Shown piece by piece: positions 43,282 to 54,886 of a stretch of 64,000 nucleotides of DNA. This DNA is from Stratiolaelaps scimitus (Eukaryota > Arthropoda > Arachnida > Mesostigmata > Laelapidae). The notes under the pieces are model-generated. The model did not search any database, was not told the origin of the DNA, and saw only the letters and a list, made by a program, of their open reading frames with translations. Both the position numbers and the translations under genes were made by a program. Position 1 is the first letter of the stretch; each line of letters starts with the position of its first letter. The stretch covers positions 806,001 to 870,000 of the forward strand of contig JABWDB010000030.1 in assembly GCA_019614645.1 (NCBI GenBank). The letters run 5' to 3'.

Positions 43282-44229
43282 TTGCGCGTAAAATCCTTGA
43301 TTATGTTGTGTGTTTTTCATCGAGTACTGCTCTATGAGTAAAAATACTGTACGGTTTATTTGCAGAGACGTTTACGTAGGCGTATATTTTGGTTAGGTAG
43401 ATTTTTGCTGGTACTTCAGTCTTTTGCTTTCCTGTGGCGCCATGGGTGCCAATTTTGGAATACAATACATTTATTATATATTAATATTATATATATATTA
43501 TTGTATCATAAACATAACCAATACACGCGTCAGCTGTGGATTGAGCCTGGCGATTTACCCACCTCGCCATTGCGACAAAGCAAATCCACTTGTGACTCAT
43601 GAAACGTTGTTAAAAAAAGCGTGCCTTCCCTCCACATTCATCTTCTTTTAACTTCTGCCCCCAGAGACCGATCTTGCCGTGGACCTTATTTATGATCTAC
43701 ACTGTACGTGCTTTTCTCAACGGTTACGGGGGCATGCACGGAATAGGTGGGTGGCAACAAATCAGATAGCTTGGCAAAACCGAACGATTGCAGTCGTAAT
43801 GATAAGCAGCGTAACCGATGAGGATGGAGAAACGATTATTTTGGAATTTGATTTGTTTATGTACATCTGAATTCAACTTTCGTATATTTGAGAATTGTAT
43901 TCTCAAGATGAGCTCTCTTGAATTACCGGATGGGATTGAGGTGCTACCTTCAAAGAGAAACTCTGACTTTGGAAGAGCTTGTTCTATCAAACAAGGTTAT
44001 TAAAAAATCCAATATCAACACTCTGTTGATACCCGCCAATACTACTAAGAACGATTTCGTTGTTAGAAACGTTACGCCGTCGAGAAACCCTATTTTCAAA
44101 TCTAAACTAGATCCGTTGAAGTAGGAGAATATCCTTTCCCGGCAGGGGCGCACTCAGCTCGTCCGGACAAAGAGTCACCGACAGTGACGAACTGCAGGTA
44201 TTCCTCCGCGCTCAATATTTTAAGAGTGG

Positions 44230-44638
44230 TTTTAATTTATAATGCTATCCTTCCTTCGCCTTCAACTACCGTTCCAAAAAGGTTCTAACTATCTCGAATA
44301 AAGGAGTCGCAAAAGCACTTCTACAATAAATGGTGAAATTTCTGGATATGGATGCATTTCTCAGTTAAAACCAATGTGGCTGTCGCCAAAGAAGATGAAC
44401 CGTGCAGGCCGTCCTCGAGTTTGTAGAGGAATCTAGGTTCAAAATCGATCAACGGCTAGCATGCGTTGCTCTATTCGTCGATCTACCTTTGACGATGTTC
44501 GATACGACGTCCTTCTGCACAAGATGAAACATATGAGTTTCGGGCCCTCGGCTATCACCCCGACGACAGCATATTTGTCTACAAAGACAACACACAATAG
44601 GAGGTTCACCTCGTAGTCTTAACTGATCTCAAGTACCT
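44230..44638 (+). pseudogene. LINE RT fragment
   Basis: In two frames the sequence reads NQCGCRQRR (expected N-Q-F-G-F-R-P-G-R), TVQAVLEFVEESRFKIDQ, ACVALFVDLPLTFDDVRYDVLLHKM and FGPSAITPTTAYLS. These are RT blocks around motif A (F-V-D-L-S-K-A-F-D), with Lys-Ala-Phe replaced. It is truncated at the right by the SINE at 44,652. Confidence 0.6.
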
Positions 44639-44651
44639 TCAGGTACGGTAT

Positions 44652-44916
44652 TTTTTTTTCTTTTTTCGAGCTTACCCTCAGCTGTTCCCCTATCTGACAG
44701 GCCTCAGCTCTTAACCTTTAGGTATTACTAAGAGGAGCTGTCGGGGCCACCTTTGCTTATTCTCTGCCTTACTCGTACCTAACAAGAATCTCCAGATAAA
44801 GAAAGATGATAAAGAACTCCAAAGGTTCTCCGCGTCTGACAGGATTTGAACCCAACACACACGTGTCCCTCCGGTCTAGTAGTCTAAGACGCTCACCACT
44901 AGACCGTCCAGGGGAC
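44652..44916 (-). mobile_element. SINE type A, full length, with TSD
   Basis: TCAGGT(A/C)(C/T)GGTAT flanks at 44,639-44,651 and 44,917-44,929 (11 of 13 match). On the minus strand it has A box TGGTCTAGTGG (44,896-44,905 on plus), B box GGTTCAAATCC (44,842-44,852), the AAGGTGGCCCCGACAG body and the hairpin tail CAGCTGAGGGTAAGCTCG followed by A-rich sequence. The B box here fits the consensus better than in the 40,119 copy. Confidence 0.88.
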
Positions 44917-44935
44917 TCAGGTCTGGTATGAGTCA

Positions 44936-44981
44936 AATGAAACAACAATTGTCCTGCTGAAACAACAATTATCCTTGTTGA
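44936..44981. repeat. Two tandem 21-bp units
   Basis: GAAACAACAATT(G/A)TCCT occurs twice in direct tandem. Confidence 0.7.
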
Positions 44982-44984
44982 GAG

Positions 44985-45240
44985 ACGCCCTAATTGACAT
45001 ATAAATGCGGTGCCGTATCTACCACGGCACTATCTAAAACGAGGTGTTTACAATGGTAAGGCAATATGGTCATTCCGTCCGGACGGCAAACATCAAGATG
45101 ATGTTTGCCGCGCTTCGGAGCGACCTTAACTTGCGTGTTGCTAAGCATCGAGTGATCATAAGTGTCCACCTTCGTACCGCACGGGCAGGTGTGCGGCACT
45201 ACTAGGTGGGAGTCTAGCCGTAAGTCAACACTGATACTTG
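44985..45240 (-). pseudogene. Restriction-like-endonuclease-type domain of a retroelement
   Basis: On the minus strand the frame reads RLDSHLVVPHTCPCGTKVD, then a basic stretch, CRPDGMTILPYHCKHLVLD and AVVDTAPHLYV. The order of a short Cys/His finger (CPCG-x-VD), R-P-D-G and V-x-D-x-x-V-x-D resembles a domain in many invertebrate RT-encoding elements, with the PD...D pattern of restriction-like (PD-(D/E)XK) endonucleases. The H-G-L-S-C part of the finger is lost (DHSMLS). No RT is seen upstream on the minus strand. It could also derive from a domesticated host copy. Confidence 0.5.
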
Positions 45241-45890
45241 TGCTTGTGTCATCAAGTCACGGGCCGGAGAGACGATTACTGGATTGCATGAAGCCAGACC
45301 CCGCTCATGGATGATATGTAGCCTATAGCCTTGTCTTGTCACAATAGGGCTGCGTGTTACAGAAAAGATCATACCAGGATTGCTGGGAAATCAGGTACGT
45401 CGTGAAAGAATAAAGTAGTCAGGGACAAGTTTACCGAAACTCAGATAAGACTCAATCAAGTCTTTCCTTTGCTTGCAGCAGTTAGGAGGAGCTATTAAAT
45501 CATTGAAGAAAACATTTGAACGGGTTTAAGTGAAGCAGTGGCCGCACCGATCGCGTCGAGCAGACGATGTTCGCATTAATGGCCACCCAGCATCCCTCGC
45601 CGACAGCTAGCTGGAACGATAGTTACAAGGGCAGAGGGTATCTCCGACGATGTACTGGCTACGGAATCAAGGTTTGATTGGGTCTTTTTTTTTAAGTTGG
45701 GGTGTTGCCATGCTAACGCATGCCAACACCATGGCCGCCCCCCTTATGGAACTGTTGACGATGTTCAACAGCATCACCCTTCCCGGTATCGCTTAGCGCA
45801 TTCTTCAGTACAGGTGGTGAGAAGTGTACGAGCCCAGCCAAGAGCACCACACATCCTCCTCACCGTACGGACATAACGTGGTTAGCTGAC
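45241..45890. other. No gene recognised; one hairpin
   Basis: Short frames only. An inverted repeat lies at 45,701-45,730. Confidence 0.5.
45701..45730. repeat. 13-bp inverted repeat (hairpin)
   Basis: GGTGTTGCCATGC and GCATGCCAACACC pair with one mismatch around a TAAC loop. Confidence 0.75.
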
Positions 45891-45892
45891 TC

Positions 45893-46231
45893 TCAGCTGC
45901 TTCCCTTCTCTCTCACTCTCTCAAGACCAGACTTTCTCTCAGGACCTCTGTCCAGTTCCCGTCTGTGAACAACTACTGTGGTCAATAAAGTGTCTGTAGA
46001 AAGCCCCGTACATGTAAACATGCAGTATTTATGACGCATACAGGGTGCACGGTGCCTTCCTTTCTGCACAGTGGTAGCTATGCCGCAGGCCACATTAGTT
46101 GCCACTACTACTAAACAGATCTTACTGCGGAGATACTGCCCATGAAAGTAAATTTGACTCCACTCAGATTTGAGCCCCAGACTCCACAAAACTCCCTTTG
46201 TGGTACTGCCTACCTTGTCCACCACGCCCAC
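45893..46231 (-). CDS. Unrecognised open frame, 112 codons
   Basis: Minus-strand frame from an ATG, with cysteine-containing middle (VACGIATTVQ, CMRHKYCMFTC) and a charged end. No family is recognised. It lies in a mixed-composition region and may be chance. Confidence 0.15.
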   Translation of the reverse strand: MGVVDKVGSTTKGVLWSLGLKSEWSQIYFHGQYLRSKICLVVVATNVACGIATTVQKGRHRAPCMRHKYCMFTCTGLSTDTLLTTVVVHRRELDRGPERKSGLERVREKGSS

Positions 46232-47990
46232 AGGCTTGATTGGGTATGTCCATGACGAACGGTAGCCGAATCAAAAGTCAATCTTGTCCCTCATCGAAGT
46301 GTTTTGTCCTGGAAAGAGGTTACGCACCATATAGCACCTACCAATGTGACACTGCATCATGAACTGGTGTAGGCGAAGGAACATTTATTTTTCTGAGGCG
46401 CAACCCCTCCCATCCCACAATAGGATCCTCGTAGCCGTGCCCGTAAGGCAAATGAAGTCAAACGTCATTCGTGCTTGCTTCCCTGGACTTGCTTCATCCC
46501 CAATAGGTAAATTATATAAGATTGAATAAATAAAACAGATTATCTTAAGATGCTTTTATTATATGTCTAAAACTAAGAATTTTATAATTCTTTATTAATT
46601 CGGCAAGAATGATTCTGAATGTTCCGCTGACAAACCATTTTTTCAAATGAACGCCACTCACCTCAATAAAGCGTTTAGTTCGGACCGAAGAAGATACAAA
46701 AGTATGGGCAATAAAAACCCTCGCCGAAAAATAGTCCCTAAATTCTGGATCTGAATCCAAGAATCATTAAAAATACATTTTCAATTGTTTTTTTCGAGTT
46801 ATCACGGTGTTATGTTTTTGTTGGCAATACAACAGATTGCCTTGCATTCCCTGCTCCTTTCTAACAGACGCATGAATATATGGCATCAATTTTGTATTTA
46901 AATATTAGCGGATCTAATTTCCGCCTCGTGTATTGTAAAATATTTCTGGTCGTCTTATGAACTTCGTAGTATCACCATTCTGATTGGCCGTTCGATGTTA
47001 CGGAGCCGTCGAAATCAGTTTTGTTCTCAGGGCGCATCGGATCACCATACAACAGTGAAGCATCTGAGCCACCCAACAGCAGACCTTCCAACAATCGATT
47101 ATTAGGTTCAGTCAGCCTTAAGAATCTCGAACGAAAACAGCAATGAGACAAGATGGTTTTGTAAAGATAGGCCGACCCGATCAGCCTTAGAAACATCGCT
47201 TTCGAGAACATATGAGACACTGAAGCGGGCTTATTCATATCTATCCCTGACTCCAGAACCCTTTCAGGGAACCGAGAACAGCAACGCACAAATATATTGT
47301 TGTATTCTGCTATCCGCCTAAGGCGTAGCTCGTAAAATTAGCGGATCTTTGAAACGATGCAGACCGCAAGAACGGTACGCAGTCCCTTTTTGGCATGACC
47401 ATCATAAAGCTGCTCTTGTCGCTCAGTACATGACACACAGTCTGCTCGCAGTGCAGTTGAAAGGCTTCCCGTTCGATTACTAGCGACAAGCTAATTTATT
47501 ATCGTTGACATAGGTGCAAATTTCATGAGTGTGCCTAAACAATAAATTGAATAAATCAAGGAAATGTGTATTTTTATATAAGTAACTCACAAGCGTTGAT
47601 TTTTTTTGTTCTCTAATGGATTTGGATATAAAACGAGACTTGGAATGTTATCAACGCGATGTGGAAAAGTGATCGATTATACATAGAGTGCGATATTTAT
47701 ATAACATGACCCAATATGGGGGCGAAACTCTACGAAGGGATTTGTATAATAGTATAATTTGATGTTGTGCAATTCCAGTTGCGACACAATGCTTCTATAT
47801 GCTACACACAAGGCAGATAGTTAATTATATAAAATAGAATAATGCCACGCAATGCTTATATCCATTCAATGTGTTCTGCCGATGTAAATATGCTTTTTTA
47901 AATCGACCCGTAACGCTGTGAGACGAAAAGGACACAATAGCGCAAAAGAAATAACGTTTAGATATAATAGTGTTTATTTTATAAGAATAT
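46232..47990. other. No gene recognised
   Basis: Minus-strand frames at 46,545-46,760 (71 codons) and 46,972-47,289 (105 codons, VSHMFSKAMFLRLIGSAYLYK) are the longest. Neither shows a motif I know. The rest is AT-rich. Confidence 0.4.
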
Positions 47991-48002
47991 ATTTGGTTTA
48001 CT

Positions 48003-49450
48003 CTTATTTATTTATTTATTTAACTGCCCCCCAAAGGCGCGGAACCATTTATTCCAGGGGGGATGCCTTTAGTTAAACTTGGTCCTCAACAACCGGTCCG
48101 ATTCCAGAAGAAGCCTCTCCCGGTCGGCCTTCCTCTAGGTCCCGCCGTCTTATCTTTTCTAATTCCTCCTTTTTCCGCATCATTCAGTCCAAGGAACGCG
48201 CGCCCTTGGACCAGCTGTCACGAGCGTGGCGCCGACCACCTGCTTGACAGTGCTCCATCGGCGATCGCCCTGCACGTCTTCTCTTGTTTCCTGCAGCCTG
48301 CCGCACGTGAATAGTGTATGTGTCACGTCGTCCGTCTGCACTGAGGGGCACAGGACGCAGGTATTCACTTCCGTATTGCCGATTTTGACCATATATGTTT
48401 GGAACTGGCCGTGGCCTGTCAGTGTCTGTGTGATATGGTAGGTGAGTTCCCGGCTGTGGTCGTACCATGTCCTTAGGTCCGGTATGAGATTCCTTGTCCA
48501 ATTCTCGGTGGTGTAGGCTGCGTCCGGTTTATTCCATTCATCCTGCCATTTCCCGAACGTTGCGCTTCTCGCCGTGTGATATTCTAGATCCTCGTGGCGG
48601 TATTTTTTGCCCGTTCGTCCGCCAGGAGGTAGCAGGGGATTACTTTGGCCAGAAACAGGACGGCGTCTGTAGACACAGTCCTGTATGCTCGTGTCACTCT
48701 GATCGCCACCGCCCTCTGTGCTTTGAGAAGAGTGTTTCTGTTCTTTCTTGTCAGGGCTACTTTAGCCCATATGGGGGCGCCGTACCGAAGCGGTCACGGA
48801 GGCCAGCAGGCCCCTCGAGACTCCTGATGGTCCACTGACCCTCGGCATAAGCCTGGCAAGATTTCGCGCACTCTTGAGTGCTTTCCCCGCAGGATATTCT
48901 GCGTAGGCTGTGCCTGTGAGCCCTGTGTCCAGAATGACACCCAGGTATTTGACTTGCCTTTTGCGTTGTATCCGATCGCCTCCTGTAACCACTACGATTT
49001 CGCCAACTCTCTTCCGGCCGGTAAGCAAAATGGCTTCACTTTTTTCCGGTGCCAGCTGTACGAAGCACCTTCATCCAATCTGTTGTGGCAGCAAGGGCCT
49101 CGTTGCCTCTGGCTGCTAATTCGGCCTCAGTCCGGCCTGTGATGACAAGGGTCAGGTCATCAGCATTCGCGATGCTTTGGAGGTTCGCGGGAAGTCTTGG
49201 AAGGAAGAGGACCCCGTCGTAGACAATGTTCCACAGAGTCTGTGCAAGGACCGAGCCCGGCGGTATTCCCGCCGTAACCTCTTCGTCGATTTCGCCGGCT
49301 TGCAGGGATCTGTTTTCCAGATATGACTAAATGATTCTCCTAAGGTAAGGGGAAATTCCGTTCTCTCTTAGAGTGGTCATGATCGTTTCCCAATTCGCGC
49401 TGTTACGCGTTGCTAACATCCAGTAGGATCAGAATATATCAGAATATATT
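48003..49450 (-). pseudogene. R1-like LINE RT and C-terminal domain
   Basis: Reading the minus strand from 49,320 down: GGIPPGSVLAQTLWNIVYDGVLFL, then SIANADDLTLVITGRTEAELAA (the YADD position reads Asn-Ala-Asp-Asp), TTDWMKV, LTGRKRVGE, RQVKYLGVILDTGL and LARLMPRVSGPSG. Last comes the C-terminal finger: YMVKIGNTEVNTCVLCPSV...VTHTLFTCGR, with a CCHC pattern. It ends near 48,003 in TAAA repeats. It is related to the copies at 6,385 and 40,640 but has a different tail. Frameshifts and 5' truncation disable it. Confidence 0.8.
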
Positions 49451-49559
49451 AGGTCGGTTTTAGCAAACCGGCCAAACTTCTCCTGTTAAGAAAAAAGTTA
49501 TTTATTCATATTAACTAAAGATTTTTGTGTGTTTTAAGTATGCTTCCTATTACACGGGT

Positions 49560-50030
49560 TTATCACACGTTGGCATCTGGTCGATAGCTCTTGCACACCC
49601 TTCATATGAAATTCGTGCGAGAAAAGTCGTATGTTGTCTCCCTGAGTGTTTGCTCAAACTGTCCCAATTTTGGTTGTTGGTTGCCCTCAATCTCCACTTC
49701 AATTGATCAAAACAATAGAAGTCTAGCACGCTCAGAAGACCATACGGGTTGACTACACAACTTGATTCCGTTCTCGGCCAAAGACGCTTCAACAACAGTA
49801 GCTTTGTGAGGGCGAGTGTTGTCCTGGAGAAGCTAGGTACGCATACACTTGTTTGCGGCAAGCCACGTATCAATATTCTCTGCCAAAAGCTTTTTATACA
49901 CCTCTCCGGTGACTGAGATTGGAGCCAATAGAAGGCGATTCCGGCGAAATCCATGATCGTAATTGTCATCCTTTTGTCGCCGAGCATCATTTCACATACC
50001 TCCGGGTCAGCTGTTTCACTGAGGTACAAA
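49560..50030 (-). pseudogene. Mariner-type transposase catalytic half
   Basis: On the minus strand one frame reads SVTGEVYKKLLAENIDTWL...LLQDNTRPHKATVVEASLAENGIKL, with the second catalytic Asp block (QDN-x-x-x-H) intact. A shifted frame continues SVLDFYCFDQLKWRLRATN...AIDQMPTC, matching the region after the third Asp. Upstream, DKRMTITIMDFAGIAFYW corresponds to the strand before it. Several frameshifts and a stop lie near the catalytic block. The N-terminal half is not clear; 50,107-50,322 (minus) might belong to it. Confidence 0.65.
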
Positions 50031-50469
50031 TATTACCCTTTACAAGTATTATCCCTGATCACACTCCATCACCGGTTAAGGTTCTTCAGGCCCGACTGCC
50101 ACGTGATTACCAATACTCGGGATCGATGGGCTTTTCAAATCGGCCTCCCATTCCCGTCGGCCTATGAATGATATTTGCGGCACTCTTGTAACACCCTTGT
50201 GGCACCGCTATGGTACTTGCGTGGATTGCCGCGTTCGAATACCATGTTAGAATCGTCCCACGCACGCAATTTTGAAATTCGAATTTAATCTTTGCCACGT
50301 ACCTGTCGCGCGTCGTTTGCACCCTTCGTATAATACATCAACGCGTTTAGAATATCAACTAATTAGACAGCTTGCCCCACCTGCTGCTCCTCAGTTGTAC
50401 TGTGCCTTTTCCCCCACTGTGTTCCAATCATTTCTTACCTTCTAGTATCGTCGAAGGACATCGCTGAAG

Positions 50470-51325
50470 CCCTGGAGACTCTTGGAGGCACTCTCTCAGA
50501 AGTTCCGCTCTCCCCAGCGCTGTTCGATCAGTCAAATCAAGAGTAAGAGGAGCGACCATCACCCAACCAGCCTGCCAAGTCGGCGCATGCCTATGAGAGA
50601 CACGACAAATTCTCGCGTTTCTTCTTTAACTCGCAATCGATTACGATCCAAGCCCACTACGCGGCTGCTCAGGTTGATTTTGTTCTCATTGTTGAATCAT
50701 GACTTAACCCGGCGACCGCGAACTCTCTCTTGGGGATAACTTGACCACCTTTCGCTATGACCGTAGTCGAGGTGTATACATCCTAGTCGGTAAATCTCTA
50801 AAATGTCTCCGCTTGTAGTGCAGTCCTGACTCCGAGATAGTAACCCCGGATATCCTCAGAAATCCTAGAACTATTCGTTCCTCTTGCTGGTATCTGTAAA
50901 ACTCCAAAAACTACGAGCGTCGAACCGCCGCATTAAGATTTCTTTGTGACACTCTCTCCCGTCGTGTCGATTGTGACTCCCCCTTTGTACCTGTAGGCGA
51001 TTTCAACCTCCTCCACATAAACTAGAATGACATAAGCAGATAGGCCTACCAAGGAAGGGATATTTATCAACTTCTCGATTTTAAATGGTTTGGTTCGGTT
51101 AGTTGATCGAACGACTGCGGAATGGGTGTGTGAAATTTTCGCAGATGATGTCAAAATATACGTCCAATTGGATAGTCTACACGACCGTGCTGTCAAAGAG
51201 CAGGCTTTAACCGATCTCTACGAATGGGTAAACGATCCTGATCTTGAACTACCTGTAAAATATTCCATTTCGAATATGAAAACGCGTAACATACGCAGTG
51301 GCGACCCCGATCTTAAGTCATAGAG
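50470..51325 (+). pseudogene. CR1-like LINE with endonuclease joined to RT by deletion
   Basis: Frames give AQVDFVLIVES (D-I-L-L-I-S-E-T-W-L region, 50,670), VEVYILVGKSLKCLRL (GGGV strand, 50,770), then FQPPPHKLE near 51,000 (G-D-F-N-x-P-x-I-x-W). At 51,120-51,180 they jump to CEIFADDVKIYVQLDS, the RT catalytic motif with Asp pair intact, followed by LTDLYEWVNDPDLELPVKYS. The intervening 300 or more residues of ORF2 are missing, as in the copy at 8,180-8,800. Confidence 0.65.
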
Positions 51326-51516
51326 CAGATTTACGTCTCACCACATGTACTTGTCTAAGATACTCTGAAAATGAGACATACTGGAGGCTACAGTGAGATG
51401 GAACTTTCAATTCTGACTTCAATATTTAAAATCGTACCCCACATTATTTAAAATGAACATTGAGCCACTTATAAATTATGCCACTTATGTGGGATCTTCG
51501 TCTGAAGAAGGCAAAT

Positions 51517-52440
51517 CACTTCTAGAAATTATAGGACACTCCCATTTTTCGGAGTTCTTTTCTCAACAATAAGTAGCTGTGCAGTTTCGCCTTCAGTCAG
51601 TCCATTCGAGTCATCACATTCCAAGAACATTCCACGAGTATTTAGCTATCTAACTCAGATGTAGACATTTGATATCGGAAATTGTCGTTTTTACGGTGCG
51701 ACAAAATGATAGGACAGTTAGTGTTTGTCGAGTGGGACGACAATTGAAACGCAACTGAGTTTTAAGATCGTTCTCCTACAAATTTTCTGGATCCTTTTTC
51801 AGCGAAAATTACAATGGGCCGAGGCCACCAACTTGGTGAAGATACGAAAAAAAATTATTAGAAGAGAAGCTCCTAAGTCAAGGACAAGTGGAAGGTGGTG
51901 GTGTGATGATTTGGGCCTGTAATGGCTACAACGGAAGGACCGATTTAGTCTTCGTAGACCGGCGCATGAATAGTCAGGCCTACGCCACTCCGTTGGAGGA
52001 TCAACTTAAGAATAACGCAGAGAAGATCTGTGCTGGAAGATTCATCTTCCAGCAGAATAACGCCGCGGTTCATACCGCGAAGATCGTCAAGGAGTTCTTC
52101 GGAACCCAAGACAAAAACTTCATACGTAAATTCTATAAATCTACGTATGAGGTTTTTGTCTTGCGGCCCAACAAAATACTAAATTTGTAGAAAATTTGTA
52201 GGAGAACGATGTCAGAACTCAGTTGTCAGGTTGACAAACACGAACTGTCCTATCGTTTTGATGGTGCGGCAAAATGTCAAAACTACCATTTTCGATATCA
52301 AATGTCTGCATATGAGACAGATAGCGAAATATTCGTGAAATGTGATGACTTCGAATGACTGAAAGCGAAATGGCATAGCTACTTACGGTAGAGAAAAAAA
52401 GTACAGAAAATTGGGGTGTCCTATTATTTTGTAGCGGTGT
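51517..52440 (+). mobile_element. Compact Tc1-like element with long IR/DR-type terminal repeats
   Basis: The outer ~265 bp on the left (51,517-51,786) is an imperfect inverted copy of the right (about 52,188-52,440). Each repeat carries two copies of an AT(T/G)ATAGGACA core: at 51,528 and 51,706 on the left, and inverted at 52,246 and 52,417 on the right, 170-180 bp apart. This is the IR/DR layout of Sleeping Beauty-type Tc1 elements, with two transposase sites per end. Total length is about 924 bp with a shortened transposase between, so it was probably moved in trans. Confidence 0.75.
51780..52190 (+). pseudogene. Tc1-like transposase, internally deleted
   Basis: After RKLQWAEAT the frame shifts to GGGVMIWACNGYNGRTDLVFVD, MNSQAYATPLEDQL, FIFQQNNAAVHTAKIVKEFF. 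The block is the central and second catalytic part of a Tc1 transposase. The catalytic Asp in QQDNA is Asn (about 52,050-52,083). The DNA-binding domain, first Asp region and the C-terminal NPIE block are absent, so it is non-functional. Confidence 0.75.
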
Positions 52441-53460
52441 GTATGTGAATGATGAGGTAGGTATAACGTTAGAATTCCATAGATTTTTGAATGGTATGCA
52501 ACGCCATATTTACTAACAAAGGCGCGACACAACGTCGGATAGGTGCGAAAATGTTTGATGCTATTAAAACAACAACGGTATCCAAACTAATTATTTACAA
52601 AAATTCATAGCTACAAAATATTGGCTACACGACTTGTTTAATGCGAACCTTTGAAGAATGTCGCGAACATTCCGAAAATGAGAAGTACAGTGGCCAATGT
52701 ATGATTTATAGGATTTGAACAGCGCGTGTTAATATAACGAGATCCTAGCACATATGAAAAGTACAGAATTAACTCTTTAATAAGATAGGAGATGGATAGA
52801 CTGAAGGCGAGTGGCTGATATAGTTTAGGATTGCGAAGGCTCAGAATGAGACGAACTAAGAACCCCATGATCGAAAGGGCGATCGTCGGGTTCTTGGATT
52901 TCTCAGCGCCAGTGAATGGGCGGTATGAACGAATCCAGATGTCAGCAATATCTCATACACCCCCTTGTCTGTGCCTTCTTTCTGCGGGCATGTTCTGCTC
53001 TTGTTTGGTGGTCCCATTGAGAATCGCCGCGGGGAACCTCAGAGCGGTCGACAAAAGGATCGTCTCCTTCCTACTAGGGAAACTGGCCTCAATGGTCGCA
53101 GGGAGGCCATCCAAACTGCTGCCATTATTCACATAAATAAGCTCATCCGCACGCTCACCAGTGCATTCGGGCTACCTTACACCCTGTGTGGTATGAGTGC
53201 ATTTCATGTGTATGGGTTCGGCCGGATGCGATCTTCACCCATGGCAACCGTTGTGTCCTTCGATGTAACAACTAACTCTGTGCTTACATATGTGGGGCAA
53301 AGCGCTTCATTTGGTCATTGCAGCTCAGCTAACAAAAATGAAAAATAACCGACATTTTTTTATTTGAATCGTAGATACACGTCTCACTGGCGACACAAAA
53401 AGCAAACCGTCTAAGCAGAGAGCGAATCAAGTGTTGTATGATTCTAGCTAACAATTTTTG
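52441..53460. other. No gene recognised
   Basis: Overlapping plus-strand frames at 52,831-53,348 show no motif. The remainder is AT-rich. Confidence 0.4.
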
Positions 53461-53464
53461 TTGG

Positions 53465-53760
53465 GCCATCAAAGAAACGTGTTGTCTAGCTTTGTCCTGG
53501 GCAATACAACGTCCTTTTTATTCACCAATTCGGGACCTTTTTGATCGATTGCTCGCTTTGATTTGAGTTCGTGTCCGATCTCTCTGGTCGCCAAATGCCG
53601 GCCGGAGTAGATTAGAGCCTTGATTTGAGCGACATCAGTAGTGACCGGTTGACTGAAACGAGAAGCATCCTGGAAATTTTCCCCAGCGAAATTACGCAAA
53701 TCCCTTTTGACACACTTTCGTTTACGGCACTCTCTCTGTACATGCCACGTATCTCATTGT
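53465..53760 (-). pseudogene. Mariner transposase N-terminal fragment
   Basis: On the minus strand: VTTDVAQIKALIYSGRHLATREIGHELKSKRAIDQKGPELVNKKDVVLP. This matches the region around the second helix-turn-helix of mariner transposases (D-x-x-x-I-K-x-L-I-x-x-x-R-x-x-T-x-R-E-I-A-E-x-L ... K-L-D-V-W-V-P). The recognition helix (normally VSHSTI) is altered or deleted. No catalytic domain follows. Confidence 0.65.
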
Positions 53761-54090
53761 GAGTGTGCGACGCATTTTTGCCTTTTTGGAAATAAAAACA
53801 ATTTAACCTCGTACACGGATCTTGAATATGATTTCAAAACGTCGGCACACATGTTAGCTTTGATTTGATATACAACACTTGGCATGCTTGATACATGCAT
53901 GAGCGAAAAGATAACTAAGAATGGAGCGCTACGGACTTAATAATAATAGTTGCTATCATCGAACTGTATAACTATGTCTCCATTTAACACAATTCGATAT
54001 ATCGTTGACATGCATGTCTATGTATTTATTCTTAAATTAGGTTTATATACATTGTATAATATATTTATACATATATTGTATTAAGGAGTA

Positions 54091-54108
54091 ATAATAATAA
54101 TAATATAT
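54091..54108. repeat. (TAA)n microsatellite
   Basis: About six TAA units. Confidence 0.85.
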
Positions 54109-54263
54109 ATTGTATCTACGACATAAGTCATTCACAAACTTTTGTTCTTGCCGGTAACTTGTGATCGTTCCGGTTGTCTCCGGATTCTCTTCGGTCGATT
54201 TGGTCTGAAGGTCGATTCCACATTTGCATTCAGGTATACGTCTTACGAATTCATGCAAAAAGC

Positions 54264-54308
54264 ATACCGTGGACGTTAAATGTAGTCTGAAAGTCAGCTC
54301 GAAGACAT
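54264..54308 (+). repeat. Shared 3'-tail hairpin repeat (copy 4)
   Basis: TACCGTGGACGTTAAATG, then GTCTGAAAGTCAGCTCG, with the hairpin arms diverged relative to the copies at 1,535 and 17,094. Confidence 0.6.
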
Positions 54309-54886
54309 TTAGTTGAACCCATGTGACTTTCATATAATACTTTAGACTGTAGCTCTTTCGGTATCATGAATAAATGTCAATTTAATAAATGTCCGCATTT
54401 TCGTATTGTTGGAGTCTCTCGGTGATTAGAAAAAATATATATAAAGAGCTATGAAATAGACTATTTGAAGACTATTTTCCCTATTTGATGAATATTTGGA
54501 ATTTGTGAAGGGTGGTGTTATCGTTTGCTACAATTTCCTTAACTTCATCAAAGGTAATTCGGAGGGAGAGCATGTGATCTCTAAAGACTCACTATACAGA
54601 TCGTGTTCTATTCCTGCTATTGCTTCATCTTCAGGTGTTTTATTCATCTGTATGAATTCATCAGTCGAGAAAGAGCAGCGGTATTGCCACATTCTTCAGT
54701 TCTCTTACAACTGATCTCAACATCGTACCCCAGAAGCAATATGGCCCCTCGTGGAAGTCAGGTGCCCCTATGGAGTGGTTCTGTTCTCCTTTTTCCTTAC
54801 GAAATTGTTAATCCTTTTTAATCAGCTGTTGATATTCGAATTTTCTTTCATCGATATGCTTTCTAAATCATTGGTTAAGTGCAGGT

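Noticed and set aside
44830..44916. Possible true tRNA gene on the minus strand
   Set aside because: Same body and hairpin tail as two other copies and a flanking TSD mark it as SINE type A.
50107..50322. Mariner or Tc1 N-terminal domain on the minus strand
   Set aside because: The position upstream of a mariner catalytic half is suggestive, but the residues do not match a helix-turn-helix pattern well enough to call.
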